Below are positions 24,162 to 30,755 of a stretch of 30,755 nt of DNA, piece after piece (within the stretch, counting starts at the first letter, position 1; each line of letters starts with the position of its first letter). The stretch spans positions 1-30,755 of IMG/VR virus record IMGVR_UViG_3300010401_000069. One strand, 5' to 3'. A model generated the notes under the pieces. The model was given only the letters and a program-made list of their open reading frames with translations. It had not been told where the DNA came from and made no database searches. A program made the position numbers and the translations under genes. The DNA is from a virus.

Positions 24162-27100
24162 TCATACCATCAGCTCCTCGACGCGGCCGTTGACGTTGAC
24201 CACGCCGCAGGCCGCGCTCGCGTTGCTGGTGTTCTGGTTCAGGCAATAGGCTTGCGAGGCGCTGTTCGGCAGGTCCATGGACTGCATCGAGATCGCGCCC
24301 TGGGCGGCGAGGCCGCCCGATGCCGAGGTCGCCGAAACAACCTGCGATGAGAGGTTGCCGACCCCGACCTTGCTTAGGGCGACCGTGCAGGTCGTGTTCG
24401 TGCTTGCGAGGACAGAGCTGTTCGCGGCCGCCGCATACGAGACTACGGTGAAGTTTCCCTGGAACTGCATCGAATAGGTGATGCGAGAGCCGTTGGTCTC
24501 GACCGGCGTGACCGAGGTCGAGTTCCCGCCGGCGCCCTGGTTGATGGCGCTGAAGCCCACCCGGTCGCCCGGCATCGGCACGCCGGGCTGGTAGAGCACG
24601 ATCTTGGAAGGCGCCGCCGTGTAGTTGCCAGCCGTCGCCTGCGGAGCGAATTCGAGGAAGCCCAGGACAGAATACGGGCGGCTGGACAAGCCGCTCGTGC
24701 CGTAGAAGGCGCCGGCGAGGGTCGCCGCCCCGCTGATGAGCGTGGTCGAGACGACATCCTGGCCCGGCTTCAGCGCCCTGATCTGCCAGGTGCCGCTTGC
24801 GACAGACGATTGGTAGAGCGCCAACGACACGGCGCCGCCGGAGATGAAGGCCACCAGCCACAACCGGAAATAGGTGTTGGCCGGGATGCCCATGGTCGAC
24901 CCGGCCGGCAGGGTGATCGAGAGCGGCAGGGTCCGCACCGCCCAGGTCGGCACCGATGTCGTGAGGCTGATGTCGCGGACCGGGAAATAGGCCGGGTTCG
25001 TGGCCGAGAGGGGGTTCCCGTCAGCCCCGTTGACGGTGACGGTCAGGGCATTCGAGGCGACGCTTGCCGCAATCGAGATGTTGCTCGCGATGCCCATGCT
25101 GGCGACGAATTGCGGTGCCGTCGTGATGATCGGCCCGGCGGTGGTGGCGCCGCCGCCCGAGGCGAGGCTGACGCCGCCCGTCGAGTTTGCGCCGAGAGTG
25201 ACAACGCCCGTTCCCTTGGCGTCGATCACTGCATTTTCGTTGGCCGCGCTCGAACTCGCCTGTAGCGAGGCACCGCTGCCGGCGGCCAGCGAGCGGACAT
25301 TGAAGCCGGTCACGCATGAAGCGACCGAGGCATCGACATTGAGGCCGGGATTGGTGACGCCCTGGCGCCCGACGCTGAGCGCGTTGGCGCTCGCGCTTTG
25401 CCCGAGGACAGTTGTGAAGGCGCCGCTCGCCGGCGTCACGCCGCCAATCGGCGTAGCGTTGATGGTCGAGCCGTTGAGGGCCAAAGGCGCCGGATTGGAG
25501 CGGTTCCAGGCCGTGGCGCCGTCCGAATAGAGGGTGAAGCCCTGGCGAGAACCAGAACCCAGCACGACGGTGCCTGCGGCCACCCCGTTCAGGGTGTCGG
25601 TGCCTGCGGCCTTGATGGTGAGGGTGCTGGTGCCTGAGGCCGCGCCTCCCGCGTCCTCGAAGACGATGGATTGCCCGGCGCTCACGGCGTTGGCGGCCGG
25701 CAGGGTCCAGGTCCGGGGCACCGTGAGCGGCGAGGTGGTGACGACGTAGCGATCCGTCGCCAGGACCGTGTAATTCGCGTCTCCGGGGGTGGTTCGCGAG
25801 ACGCTGGCCGCAGGGCCCGGAATGCCTTGAGGTCCGGTCGGCCCGGTCGGCCCGGCAGGCCCCTGGGAGCCGGTGGCGCCGGTATTTCCGGGAACGCCCT
25901 GTGGTCCCTGGGCTCCCGTCTGCCCGAGGTCGCCTTTGGGCCCCTGAGTGCCCTGTAGACCCTGAGGACCAGTCGGTCCCGTCGGTCCCGCAGGGCCCAC
26001 CGGCCCCGCAGGGCCCACCGGACCCGTGATGATGTTGTCGGAGGGGCCCAAAAAGAAGATGCAGTGGGATTTCGCGTCTGCACGCGGCGCATTGTCGAAA
26101 ATCACGCTTTTTCCGTCGGCCGAGAGCGTGAAATCCACGCCGGGCTCTTGCGGAACGCCGTCCAGGACCACCAAAAGTTGTGAAGTGTCGGTCGCGATCT
26201 GCTGGACGCTGGTCATATCCAGCAAAACAAAGGTCGTGGTGCTCCCGTCGAAGGTCCAGGGCTTGATTTTCGCGATCAGGACGGTCGCGGCGGCGAATTT
26301 CGACGCCGGAACCAGAATATCGAAGCTGACGATCTGCCCGGCGGTCGCCGGAGCGGTCAAAGTGACGGTGGAGGCCCCCGCAGCGACCGTAAAGTCGTTA
26401 TTTGGCGTCTTTCGGACGCCGTTGACGTAGGTTTCGATGCCTTCATTGCCCGAAGGGTCAAGAACATGCGCCTTTCCGAACATATCGGCGATTGAAGTGT
26501 AAAAAACCGTCTGTCCGGCAGTCGCAGTATAGAACAAAGAGGCCGTGACGGACTTTGTAGGTGTTCCAAACTCCTGCCAAGTCGTTCCATTCCACACATA
26601 CATCTGCTGTTGAGTGGTATCGTAGTAGATCGAGCCCATATCGAGGGCCGATCCGTCCTGTTGCTTAGTCGGAGGAGCCGGATACGGACCCAAATAGAAG
26701 TAATACAGCATCCCGCCCACGGCCGCATGGGCCTGATAGGCCCACCAGCGGCTCGACCAGTGCTCGCCGGTGATGGCGTTGAGGGCGAGCACGTTGGGCG
26801 GGATGACGTCGGGCATCCGCTCGGCCCACTCGATGGCCACCTGGGCGTAGTCCTGGGCGGTCGCGGCGGCTCCCTGGGGGTCGACACCGTAAAAACCGCC
26901 CGCATTCACCCCCAAGCTGCCCACCGGAAGGTCGTTGGGCGCCGGAAGGGCCAGGATTTGGGGTGTTTCAGGCAGGTTCGAGAGGCGCTCGACCCTGGCG
27001 CGCACCACCTCGGAGGTGGTTGAGACGCTCTGTGCCTGGGCATTGACCTGCTGCACATAGGCTTCGACGGCCTCGAAGATGGCCTTGCTGCTCTCGGATG

Positions 27101-27380
27101 CCTGTCGGGCCCTGGCAGCCTCGGCGCGGATGTCGGCGAGGAGGCCCTCCATGCCCGTGACCACCCCCTTGGCGAGGGCCGTCGTGGTGTCGGGCCTCAG
27201 TTGCTCAGGACCAATGGTGCCGTTGCGAACGATGCCGTCGTCCCGAACCACCGTGCGAAGGAATTGCAGCAACTCGTTGAAAAAACGCTCATGCTCGGCG
27301 ATCTGAGCGCCGATCTGGTAGGGCTGGACGGTGCCTTGGTCGAAATCCGTGACGCGGTTCGGCAGCTGGGGAATGGTCAT
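24162..27380 (-). CDS. Large tail fibre with collagen-like segment, 1072 aa
   Basis: The ATG at 27380 overlaps the preceding stop as ATGA. Residues 1-160 contain helical segments ([19 protein letters not shown], then a coiled coil [20 protein letters not shown]). Residues 240-450 are beta domains including [21 protein letters not shown] and [16 protein letters not shown], a type also found in T7-like fibres. Residues 453-524 are 24 uninterrupted Gly-X-Y triplets. [16 protein letters not shown] unit near residue 650 is typical of fibre shafts. The rest is a large beta-rich distal part. The middle portion (about 26030-26720) is visibly less GC-rich than both flanks, suggesting domain exchange. 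It binds the host surface. Confidence 0.88.
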   Translation of the reverse strand: MTIPQLPNRVTDFDQGTVQPYQIGAQIAEHERFFNELLQFLRTVVRDDGIVRNGTIGPEQLRPDTTTALAKGVVTGMEGLLADIRAEAARARQASESSKAIFEAVEAYVQQVNAQAQSVSTTSEVVRARVERLSNLPETPQILALPAPNDLPVGSLGVNAGGFYGVDPQGAAATAQDYAQVAIEWAERMPDVIPPNVLALNAITGEHWSSRWWAYQAHAAVGGMLYYFYLGPYPAPPTKQQDGSALDMGSIYYDTTQQQMYVWNGTTWQEFGTPTKSVTASLFYTATAGQTVFYTSIADMFGKAHVLDPSGNEGIETYVNGVRKTPNNDFTVAAGASTVTLTAPATAGQIVSFDILVPASKFAAATVLIAKIKPWTFDGSTTTFVLLDMTSVQQIATDTSQLLVVLDGVPQEPGVDFTLSADGKSVIFDNAPRADAKSHCIFFLGPSDNIITGPVGPAGPVGPAGPTGPTGPQGLQGTQGPKGDLGQTGAQGPQGVPGNTGATGSQGPAGPTGPTGPQGIPGPAASVSRTTPGDANYTVLATDRYVVTTSPLTVPRTWTLPAANAVSAGQSIVFEDAGGAASGTSTLTIKAAGTDTLNGVAAGTVVLGSGSRQGFTLYSDGATAWNRSNPAPLALNGSTINATPIGGVTPASGAFTTVLGQSASANALSVGRQGVTNPGLNVDASVASCVTGFNVRSLAAGSGASLQASSSAANENAVIDAKGTGVVTLGANSTGGVSLASGGGATTAGPIITTAPQFVASMGIASNISIAASVASNALTVTVNGADGNPLSATNPAYFPVRDISLTTSVPTWAVRTLPLSITLPAGSTMGIPANTYFRLWLVAFISGGAVSLALYQSSVASGTWQIRALKPGQDVVSTTLISGAATLAGAFYGTSGLSSRPYSVLGFLEFAPQATAGNYTAAPSKIVLYQPGVPMPGDRVGFSAINQGAGGNSTSVTPVETNGSRITYSMQFQGNFTVVSYAAAANSSVLASTNTTCTVALSKVGVGNLSSQVVSATSASGGLAAQGAISMQSMDLPNSASQAYCLNQNTSNASAACGVVNVNGRVEELMV
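25809..26024 (-). repeat. Collagen-like repeat, 24 Gly-X-Y triplets
   Basis: The 216 nt encode 24 consecutive Gly-X-Y units, many GPA, GPT, GPV and GPQ, with one GPKGDL unit. In phage fibres such segments form rigid triple helices and are recombination-prone. Confidence 0.93.
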
Positions 27381-27565
27381 GCCGGCGGTGCTCTCGTGGG
27401 CGAGGCGATAACCCGGGTGCCGCTGTAGATCATGTTGGTGGCTGCGGCCGCAGCGTCGGCCTGGGCGCTGAGATCGGCGCGGCGCGCCAGGGACCAGAGG
27501 CGCAGAGCCTCCAGATCGTCGGGCGTCGGGGGGTCATTCACGGTGGGCGGCGGCGTGTCGGTCAT
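27377..27565 (-). CDS. Small protein coupled to the tail fibre, 62 aa
   Basis: The ATG at 27565 opens a 62-codon frame ending in an ATGA overlap with the tail-fibre gene. TGAGG lies about 10 nt upstream. The first 15 residues are Pro/Thr-rich, followed by a helix ([29 protein letters not shown]) and a short basic tail. No family is recognised. The overlap strongly suggests it is translated, either to drive fibre translation or as a fibre-attachment accessory. It is the first gene after the long intergenic region, so the operon promoter probably lies upstream of it. Confidence 0.7.
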   Translation of the reverse strand: MTDTPPPTVNDPPTPDDLEALRLWSLARRADLSAQADAAAAATNMIYSGTRVIASPTRAPPA

Positions 27566-27688
27566 CCGGCGTGCCTCAAAAACGAGGGCGAGCGGGGATG
27601 GCCATGCCGAGCGGCCAATGGTGTCTGACGGCCGAAAGCTACACGCTTCGTGCCTGAGGAGGCAAGCTTTCTGGATTTGTTCTTTGTT

Positions 27689-27706
27689 CTTTGATCCAGA
27701 TCAAAG
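27689..27706. promoter_or_regulatory. FNR/FixK/CRP-type palindrome
   Basis: CTTTGATC-CA-GATCAAAG is an 8+8 inverted repeat whose core TTGAT-N4-ATCAA (27691-27704) equals the FNR/ANR consensus and is close to FixK boxes of alphaproteobacteria. It is preceded by two heptads TTTGTTC in register with its left arm (27676-27689). No T-tract follows, so it is not a terminator. A matching -10 element at the expected distance is not evident on either strand, so activity is unproven. Confidence 0.5.
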
Positions 27707-27757
27707 GCGCCCCGGCCTGCCGAGCATTGGGGGCTGATGGGTCCGGGCCGGAGCGCC

Positions 27758-27775
27758 TGCCTGTCACGGCAGGCA
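27758..27775. repeat. 6-bp inverted repeat
   Basis: TGCCTG, 6-nt spacer, CAGGCA. It may be an operator or RNA hairpin. It includes one copy of the genome-wide enriched hexamer AGGCAC at its right edge. Confidence 0.4.
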
Positions 27776-27818
27776 CAGAGATAGGGTGCGGCCGCAGCCG
27801 TTCCAGGGGGCAGATTTC

Positions 27819-27827
27819 TGTGGATAA
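27819..27827 (-). promoter_or_regulatory. Consensus DnaA box
   Basis: The minus strand reads TTATCCACA, an exact match to the bacterial DnaA box. It is the only perfect copy I found in the window (near matches with 7 of 9 bases occur, for example near 22497). It is intergenic, and the same phage encodes a DnaA-domain-IV-like protein at 1-247. Confidence 0.6.
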
Positions 27828-28160
27828 CTGGCACGCGGCTTGCAATAGAGTTCCCTAAAGCACCGTCCGGTGTCCCTTTCGGCGGCAGCGGCATGCATGA
27901 ACCACCTGCCGATGCATCGATCTCACCTCGTGCAAAGTCGGGCCGAGGCAGGGATGCAGAGGGATCGGGTCAGCGCCGGGTCACCCCAACAGACCCTGCT
28001 ACCCCTGCCGCTGTCCCCTTAGCCGACTACACACTTCCACCTCTCCGGCCCCCGACTGCTTGCACAATGCACACAGTTTGAAAAGTTGAGACACGGCGAA
28101 TTTGGTCCAGCTGCCTGGCCCGAGCCCGTGCGCCCGAGCGCACACCCCCGGGGGCGCACA

Positions 28161-28248
28161 CGCGCGCGCCCCTGCGCGGCCGCGCCTGCGCGCGCGCATT
28201 ATGCGCACGCCCGCGCGCGCCCCTGCGCGGCCGCGCCTACGCGCGCGC
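28161..28248. repeat. Pair of 37-bp GC direct repeats
   Basis: 28161-28197 and 28212-28248 are the same 37-bp sequence with one G/A difference. Each is made of (CG)n flanking a CCCCTGCGCGGCCGCGCCT core. The intervening 14 bases contain ATTATGCGCACGC. The alternating purine-pyrimidine tracts could adopt Z-DNA. Confidence 0.85.
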
Positions 28249-28373
28249 GGGCGCAGGCACGCACGCGCACGCGCCCTCGCGTGCCTGCGCGCATGCGCCT
28301 ATGCGTGCCTGCGCTCGCGTGCCTGCGCGCGCGAGGCACGGTGCCTGCGCCAGCACAGCCCCGCCCTGGAAAC

Positions 28374-28667
28374 CTAGCTTCGCTTGTCCCCCGGCTGGCC
28401 AGGGGCGCCCTGGCCCTGGCGCCGCGCCCTCGCCTTGGCCCTGGCGACGACGCTGGCGCCTCCATGCCATCGGCAGACGCCAAGCCCTCGCATGGCGAGG
28501 CGGCCGCAGTGATCGCAGGGCCGCGCCCCTGGCGCCCCGATCCACGTCCTCGCCCTCGCCAGGGCGAGGGCCAGCGGGAGCTCCACGGCGCCACCCCATG
28601 TTCGCTGGCGCGGCGGGGCGCTCGCGCTGCGGCGGCCAGGGCGCCATTCGTCGCGTGTCATGCTCAT
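28374..28667 (-). CDS. Small HGG-motif zinc-finger-like protein, 97 aa
   Basis: ATG 28667 has GAGG a few bases upstream; a longer frame to a TTG at 28703 is less likely. The core CDHCGRLAMRGLGVCRWHGG has CxxC, then Cys-x-x-His-Gly-Gly, the pattern of the small HGG-type proteins common in phages (C..., G, C-x-x-HGG-x-S) that probably bind one zinc ion. The N-terminus includes MTRDEWRPGRR, and the flanks are Arg/Ala-rich. The coding sequence lies within a region loaded with GGCGCC and GCCCTCGCC repeats, which explains its biased composition (LALALARARTW). The function is unknown; these proteins are often near terminase genes and may bind nucleic acid. Confidence 0.65.
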   Translation of the reverse strand: MSMTRDEWRPGRRSASAPPRQRTWGGAVELPLALALARARTWIGAPGARPCDHCGRLAMRGLGVCRWHGGASVVARAKARARRQGQGAPGQPGDKRS

Positions 28668-28990
28668 GCGCCCTCGATAGCCGGGCGAGGGCGCCAAGGG
28701 CAAATCGACGCCAGGGCGTGCGGGAGCCCCGTACAGCGGTTTTAGGCCCTGGCGGCCATCACCCTAGCCGGGCCTGCCAGAACTCGCCTGTAGCCTCGCC
28801 CCGCCGCACGGCAAAGGGCATTCCAAGAGACGGGGCGAGGCGCCAGGGCGCGCCAGGGGTTGAGGGCGCCGCCGGCGGCCAGGGCGCCCCTGGCGCCAGG
28901 GGTTGAGGGCGCCAGGGCCCCTAGGAACGCCAAGGGCGCCCTTCCGGCCGGAAGGGCGCCCCATGGCAGGCCGGGAAAGGGTTGAGGGCG
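28668..28990. repeat. Repeat- and palindrome-rich intergenic spacer
   Basis: No gene is supported in this 323-nt gap after the vWA gene. It holds two exact copies of the 20-mer CGCCAGGGGTTGAGGGCGCC (28851-28870 and 28894-28913), a third partial copy (GGGTTGAGGGCG, 28979-28990) that touches the vWA stop, many GGCGCC palindromes and the perfect palindrome at 28934-28961. Confidence 0.8.
28934..28961. terminator. Perfect 28-bp palindrome downstream of vWA gene
   Basis: GGGCGCCCTTCCGG is followed directly by its exact reverse complement with no spacer. It begins 30 nt after the vWA stop on the minus strand. As RNA it forms a very stable hairpin with a tight loop; no T-tract follows. It could also be a protein-binding or cleavage site. 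Confidence 0.6.
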
Positions 28991-30755
28991 TCAGGCGCCC
29001 CGGGGCGCGCCCCTATCGAGCACCCTGACGAGTTCCTTGATCCCGGCTTCGCTCAGCTGCGCAGGATTGGCAACGTAAATCGCATGGCCTGCGAAGGTCT
29101 GTTGGCAGGCGGCCATATCGTCGACCATGAGGCCGATGCCGATAACCTCAATTCCCTTGCGGCGCCAATTGACGCAGTTAAGGCGATTGCTTTCGGCAGG
29201 ATAGCCATCGTCGCCATCTGTCAACACAAGGATGATACGCCGCGTGACATGCGACTGTTGCAGTAAACGCTTTGCGCAAAACGAGACGGAGGGAAGTATA
29301 GCCGTGCCTGAATAGCCGCGCAGCGCGGCAATATCTTTCTTCGCTTCGTCATTCCAGGGCTTGTTGAAAGCTTTCGGCACGCTGACAATGCATCCGCCGC
29401 CTGTCGTGAAGGCAACCACTTCGAATTTGACTGCGGCCGCACGTAAAGCGTCACCCATATGCAGCGCCATTGCCCGGGCAGCGAGGGAACGCCCCGAAGT
29501 ATTCATTGAAGAGGACATATCGAGTAGTATCGTGACTGCGGCCTCTTTTGCTTCGTCCTCGATACGGCGCCGGTAAACTGTTTCGGCTCCGGTTGCCAGA
29601 CCCACGACGTTGCGCAGGTCGAGCCGCCCGCTGATCTGGTGCCGTTCGAACGCGACACGCTCAGGGGCTTTGACGGCCAAGGTGAGATGGCGCCGCAAAC
29701 GCATGGGGCTTTCAATCGCATTGGCGACCGCCGTGGCGCCGCCTTGTGGCAGTTGCCCGGGAAAGGTCTCGACGCGAGCCGGGGCGGCGTTCAGGCTTTG
29801 GTCGAGAGCCGCCATGTCTTCCGGCGCGGCGTTGCCGAGTTCGCTTAGGCTCGCCTCGCCGTAATCCTGCGCGACGTCCGAAACGTCATAGGCGACAAGG
29901 CGCCCTCCGAGACTGCCACGCTGGCCCTTGGCGGGCGCGTCCTGGCGCCCCTCCTGGCCCTCGCCGTCCTGGCCCTTGGCGCCCTGGCCCTGGCCCTGGC
30001 CCTGGCCCTGGCCCTGGCCGGCTTCGCCGTCCTCGCCCTCGCCCTCGCCCTCGCCCTCGCCCTCGCCCTCGCCCTCAGCGTCCTCGCCCTCGCCCTGGCC
30101 CTTGGCGCCCTGGCCCTCGCCCTCGCCGTCCTGGCCCTCGCCCTCGCCCTCGCCCTGGCCGGCCTCGCCGTCCTGGCCCTCGCCGTCCTCGCCTTCCTCG
30201 CCCTCAGGGCAGGGGCGCCCCTGTTGCGGGCGATCCGTCTGCGGCTGTTGCGGCTGTTGCGGCAATGCCGATGCCATGGCCTGCAAACGCTTCGCCAGGG
30301 CAAGGCAATCGGCCGTCGACTTGAGCTTGCCAAATTCGGCCAGGGCCAAGTCGAACATCGGCAACATGTCCTGGCGAACACGCTTGCGCCAGTCTTTCGG
30401 GAAGTTTGACACGTATTTGTGGCGCTCATGAAAGATGACGAGATTAAGCGCGAAAGCAAAGCTGTTAGGATTGGCAAGATCAAAGCCCGGCTTTTTGCTG
30501 TCGCGGTCCCATATGTAGGCATTCAACATCTGTAGCAGCTGCGAAGCCTCAGAGACGTTTACTAGATCGCCCTTAATGGCGCGGTATTCAATCCGGTTAT
30601 CCTCTAGTGCGTTCACAAGAGAATGAATGCCGGCAATAGTAGACTGTTTGACTGCATCGAAATCAGTCCACAGTGTGTGAAGCAACTCATGAACCGTATA
30701 CGCCGCGATTAGCTCGGCCTTCCAGCGCGGCAGCAAAGTATTCGGATCGAATGCA
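28991..30755 (-). CDS. CobT-like HELLH-vWA protein (5' end outside window)
   Basis: The frame is open to the window edge, so the start lies beyond it; residues are numbered from the TTG at 30736 (about 581 visible). Residues 16-20 are HELLH, the HExxH zinc-peptidase motif, followed by NALEDNRIE (42-50), which could provide the third ligand. Residues about 150-270 are a hydrophilic linker of GE, GQ and DG repeats. The C-terminal vWA domain has MIDAS residues DMSSS (from Asp406), SGTAIL and LVLTDGDDG (about 501-509). Cobaltochelatase CobT and related phage proteins have the same vWA-plus-acidic layout and work with a MoxR/CobS-type AAA+ ATPase, which may lie just upstream. Whether the HELLH is catalytic is unknown. 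A cobalamin role is unlikely without other cob genes. Confidence 0.82.
   Translation of the reverse strand, partial: AFDPNTLLPRWKAELIAAYTVHELLHTLWTDFDAVKQSTIAGIHSLVNALEDNRIEYRAIKGDLVNVSEASQLLQMLNAYIWDRDSKKPGFDLANPNSFAFALNLVIFHERHKYVSNFPKDWRKRVRQDMLPMFDLALAEFGKLKSTADCLALAKRLQAMASALPQQPQQPQTDRPQQGRPCPEGEEGEDGEGQDGEAGQGEGEGEGQDGEGEGQGAKGQGEGEDAEGEGEGEGEGEGEGEDGEAGQGQGQGQGQGQGAKGQDGEGQEGRQDAPAKGQRGSLGGRLVAYDVSDVAQDYGEASLSELGNAAPEDMAALDQSLNAAPARVETFPGQLPQGGATAVANAIESPMRLRRHLTLAVKAPERVAFERHQISGRLDLRNVVGLATGAETVYRRRIEDEAKEAAVTILLDMSSSMNTSGRSLAARAMALHMGDALRAAAVKFEVVAFTTGGGCIVSVPKAFNKPWNDEAKKDIAALRGYSGTAILPSVSFCAKRLLQQSHVTRRIILVLTDGDDGYPAESNRLNCVNWRRKGIEVIGIGLMVDDMAACQQTFAGHAIYVANPAQLSEAGIKELVRVLDRGAPRGA
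29981..30210 (-). repeat. Hexanucleotide tandem repeats in the vWA gene
   Basis: On the plus strand GCCCTG is repeated about six times (29981-30016) and GCCCTC about seven times (30034-30075), with interrupted runs to about 30210. They encode (GQ)n and (GE)n in the linker. Unit length is a multiple of three, so slippage would change linker length without breaking the frame. Confidence 0.9.

Larger units (their letters stand above)
27566..28373. other. Long intergenic region, regulatory and repeat-rich
   Basis: These 808 bases hold no convincing gene. The 27.57-27.9 kb part is mixed in composition, with an FNR/FixK-like palindrome, a hairpin, a DnaA box and a short CACCG-TC-CGGTG repeat (27861-27872). 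The 28.05-28.10 kb part is comparatively AT-rich (TTTGAAAAGTTGAG) with TGTGCATTGTGCA on the minus strand. From about 28130 to 28360 the sequence is almost pure alternating GC/CG tracts with 37-bp direct repeats. The layout suits a late promoter, an origin or a packaging site; I cannot pick between these. Confidence 0.6.

Noticed and set aside
24139-24861. 240-codon minus-strand frame at the end of the tail fibre
   Set aside because: Same strand but different frame from the tail fibre, which has clear fibre motifs; the alternative product is Arg/Gly-rich noise.
27689-27706. Intrinsic terminator
   Set aside because: The palindrome is AT-rich at its ends and is not followed by a T-tract on either strand; a regulator site is the better reading.
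27562-27894. 110-codon minus-strand frame upstream of the tail-fibre operon
   Set aside because: No ribosome binding site, no protein-like pattern, and it spans the FNR-like palindrome, hairpin and DnaA box. It also overlaps the better-supported 62-aa gene by only its end. Treated as noncoding.
27999-28208. 69-codon minus-strand frame with CALC-type cysteines
   Set aside because: Starts inside the GC repeat and its N-terminus is simple Arg/Ala repeat translation. Not enough evidence for a gene, though the C-terminal part could be a remnant.
28161-28360. Possible CRISPR array
   Set aside because: Only two long repeats, a 14-bp gap, and no distinct spacers or cas genes.
28301-28906. 201-codon plus-strand frame in the GC-rich region
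   Set aside because: Low-complexity Arg/Ala/Pro reading of repeats, overlapping the HGG gene with its recognisable zinc motif on the other strand.
28742-28964. Two short minus-strand frames between the HGG and vWA genes
   Set aside because: They translate the direct repeats and palindrome; no start signals or family resemblance.

Overview
The window is one contiguous late (virion, packaging and lysis) block of a GC-rich, short-tailed dsDNA phage or prophage. Every gene I can support is on the minus strand, so transcription runs from high to low coordinates. High GC, a CobT-like von Willebrand (vWA) protein and a FixK/FNR-type DNA site suggest an alphaproteobacterial host; this is inference. 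No integrase, RNA polymerase, DNA polymerase or tRNA gene is visible. The window cuts a gene at each end.

Layout in transcription order. 30755-28991: partial CobT-like protein with an HELLH motif, a long Gly/Glu/Gln tandem-repeat linker and a vWA domain. 28990-27566: gene-poor, extremely GC-rich region holding one small HGG-motif zinc-finger-like gene, a 28-bp perfect palindrome, 37-bp direct repeats, a consensus DnaA box and an FNR/FixK-like palindrome. 27565-22479: host recognition (small coupled protein, 1072-aa tail fibre with a collagen stretch, collar-domain fibre, two conserved accessory proteins). 22489-21780: lysis (one-TM holin candidate, T4-type lysozyme). 21763-16945: Gly/Pro-rich protein, coiled-coil protein, large terminase and portal. 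16921-14022: small membrane protein, a 55-aa gene, a possible 20-aa peptide, scaffold and major capsid protein. 13955-10632: two unknown small proteins, a neck/adaptor protein and a tail nozzle/stabilisation protein. 10635-2164: two overlapping GNAT-like proteins and four large ejection-type proteins, followed by a virion lysin combining an M15 peptidase with a second putative wall-cleaving domain. 2164-262: three Pro/Gln-rich low-complexity proteins. 247-1: a stand-alone homologue of DnaA domain IV, cut by the window edge.

Genes are tightly packed, with many ATGA, GTGA, TGATG and TAATG overlaps that indicate translational coupling. The larger gaps in the block carry GC-rich hairpins mostly without T-tracts. 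Terminase fills a procapsid built from portal, scaffold and capsid; adaptor and nozzle close the neck; ejection proteins and the M15 lysin help DNA through the envelope; fibres bind the cell; holin and lysozyme release progeny. The least expected parts are the orphan DnaA DNA-binding domain paired with a DnaA box 27.5 kb away, the HELLH-vWA protein, the two-domain virion lysin, the repeat-rich 27.6-29.0 kb region, and a strong excess of the hexamer GTGCCT/AGGCAC.
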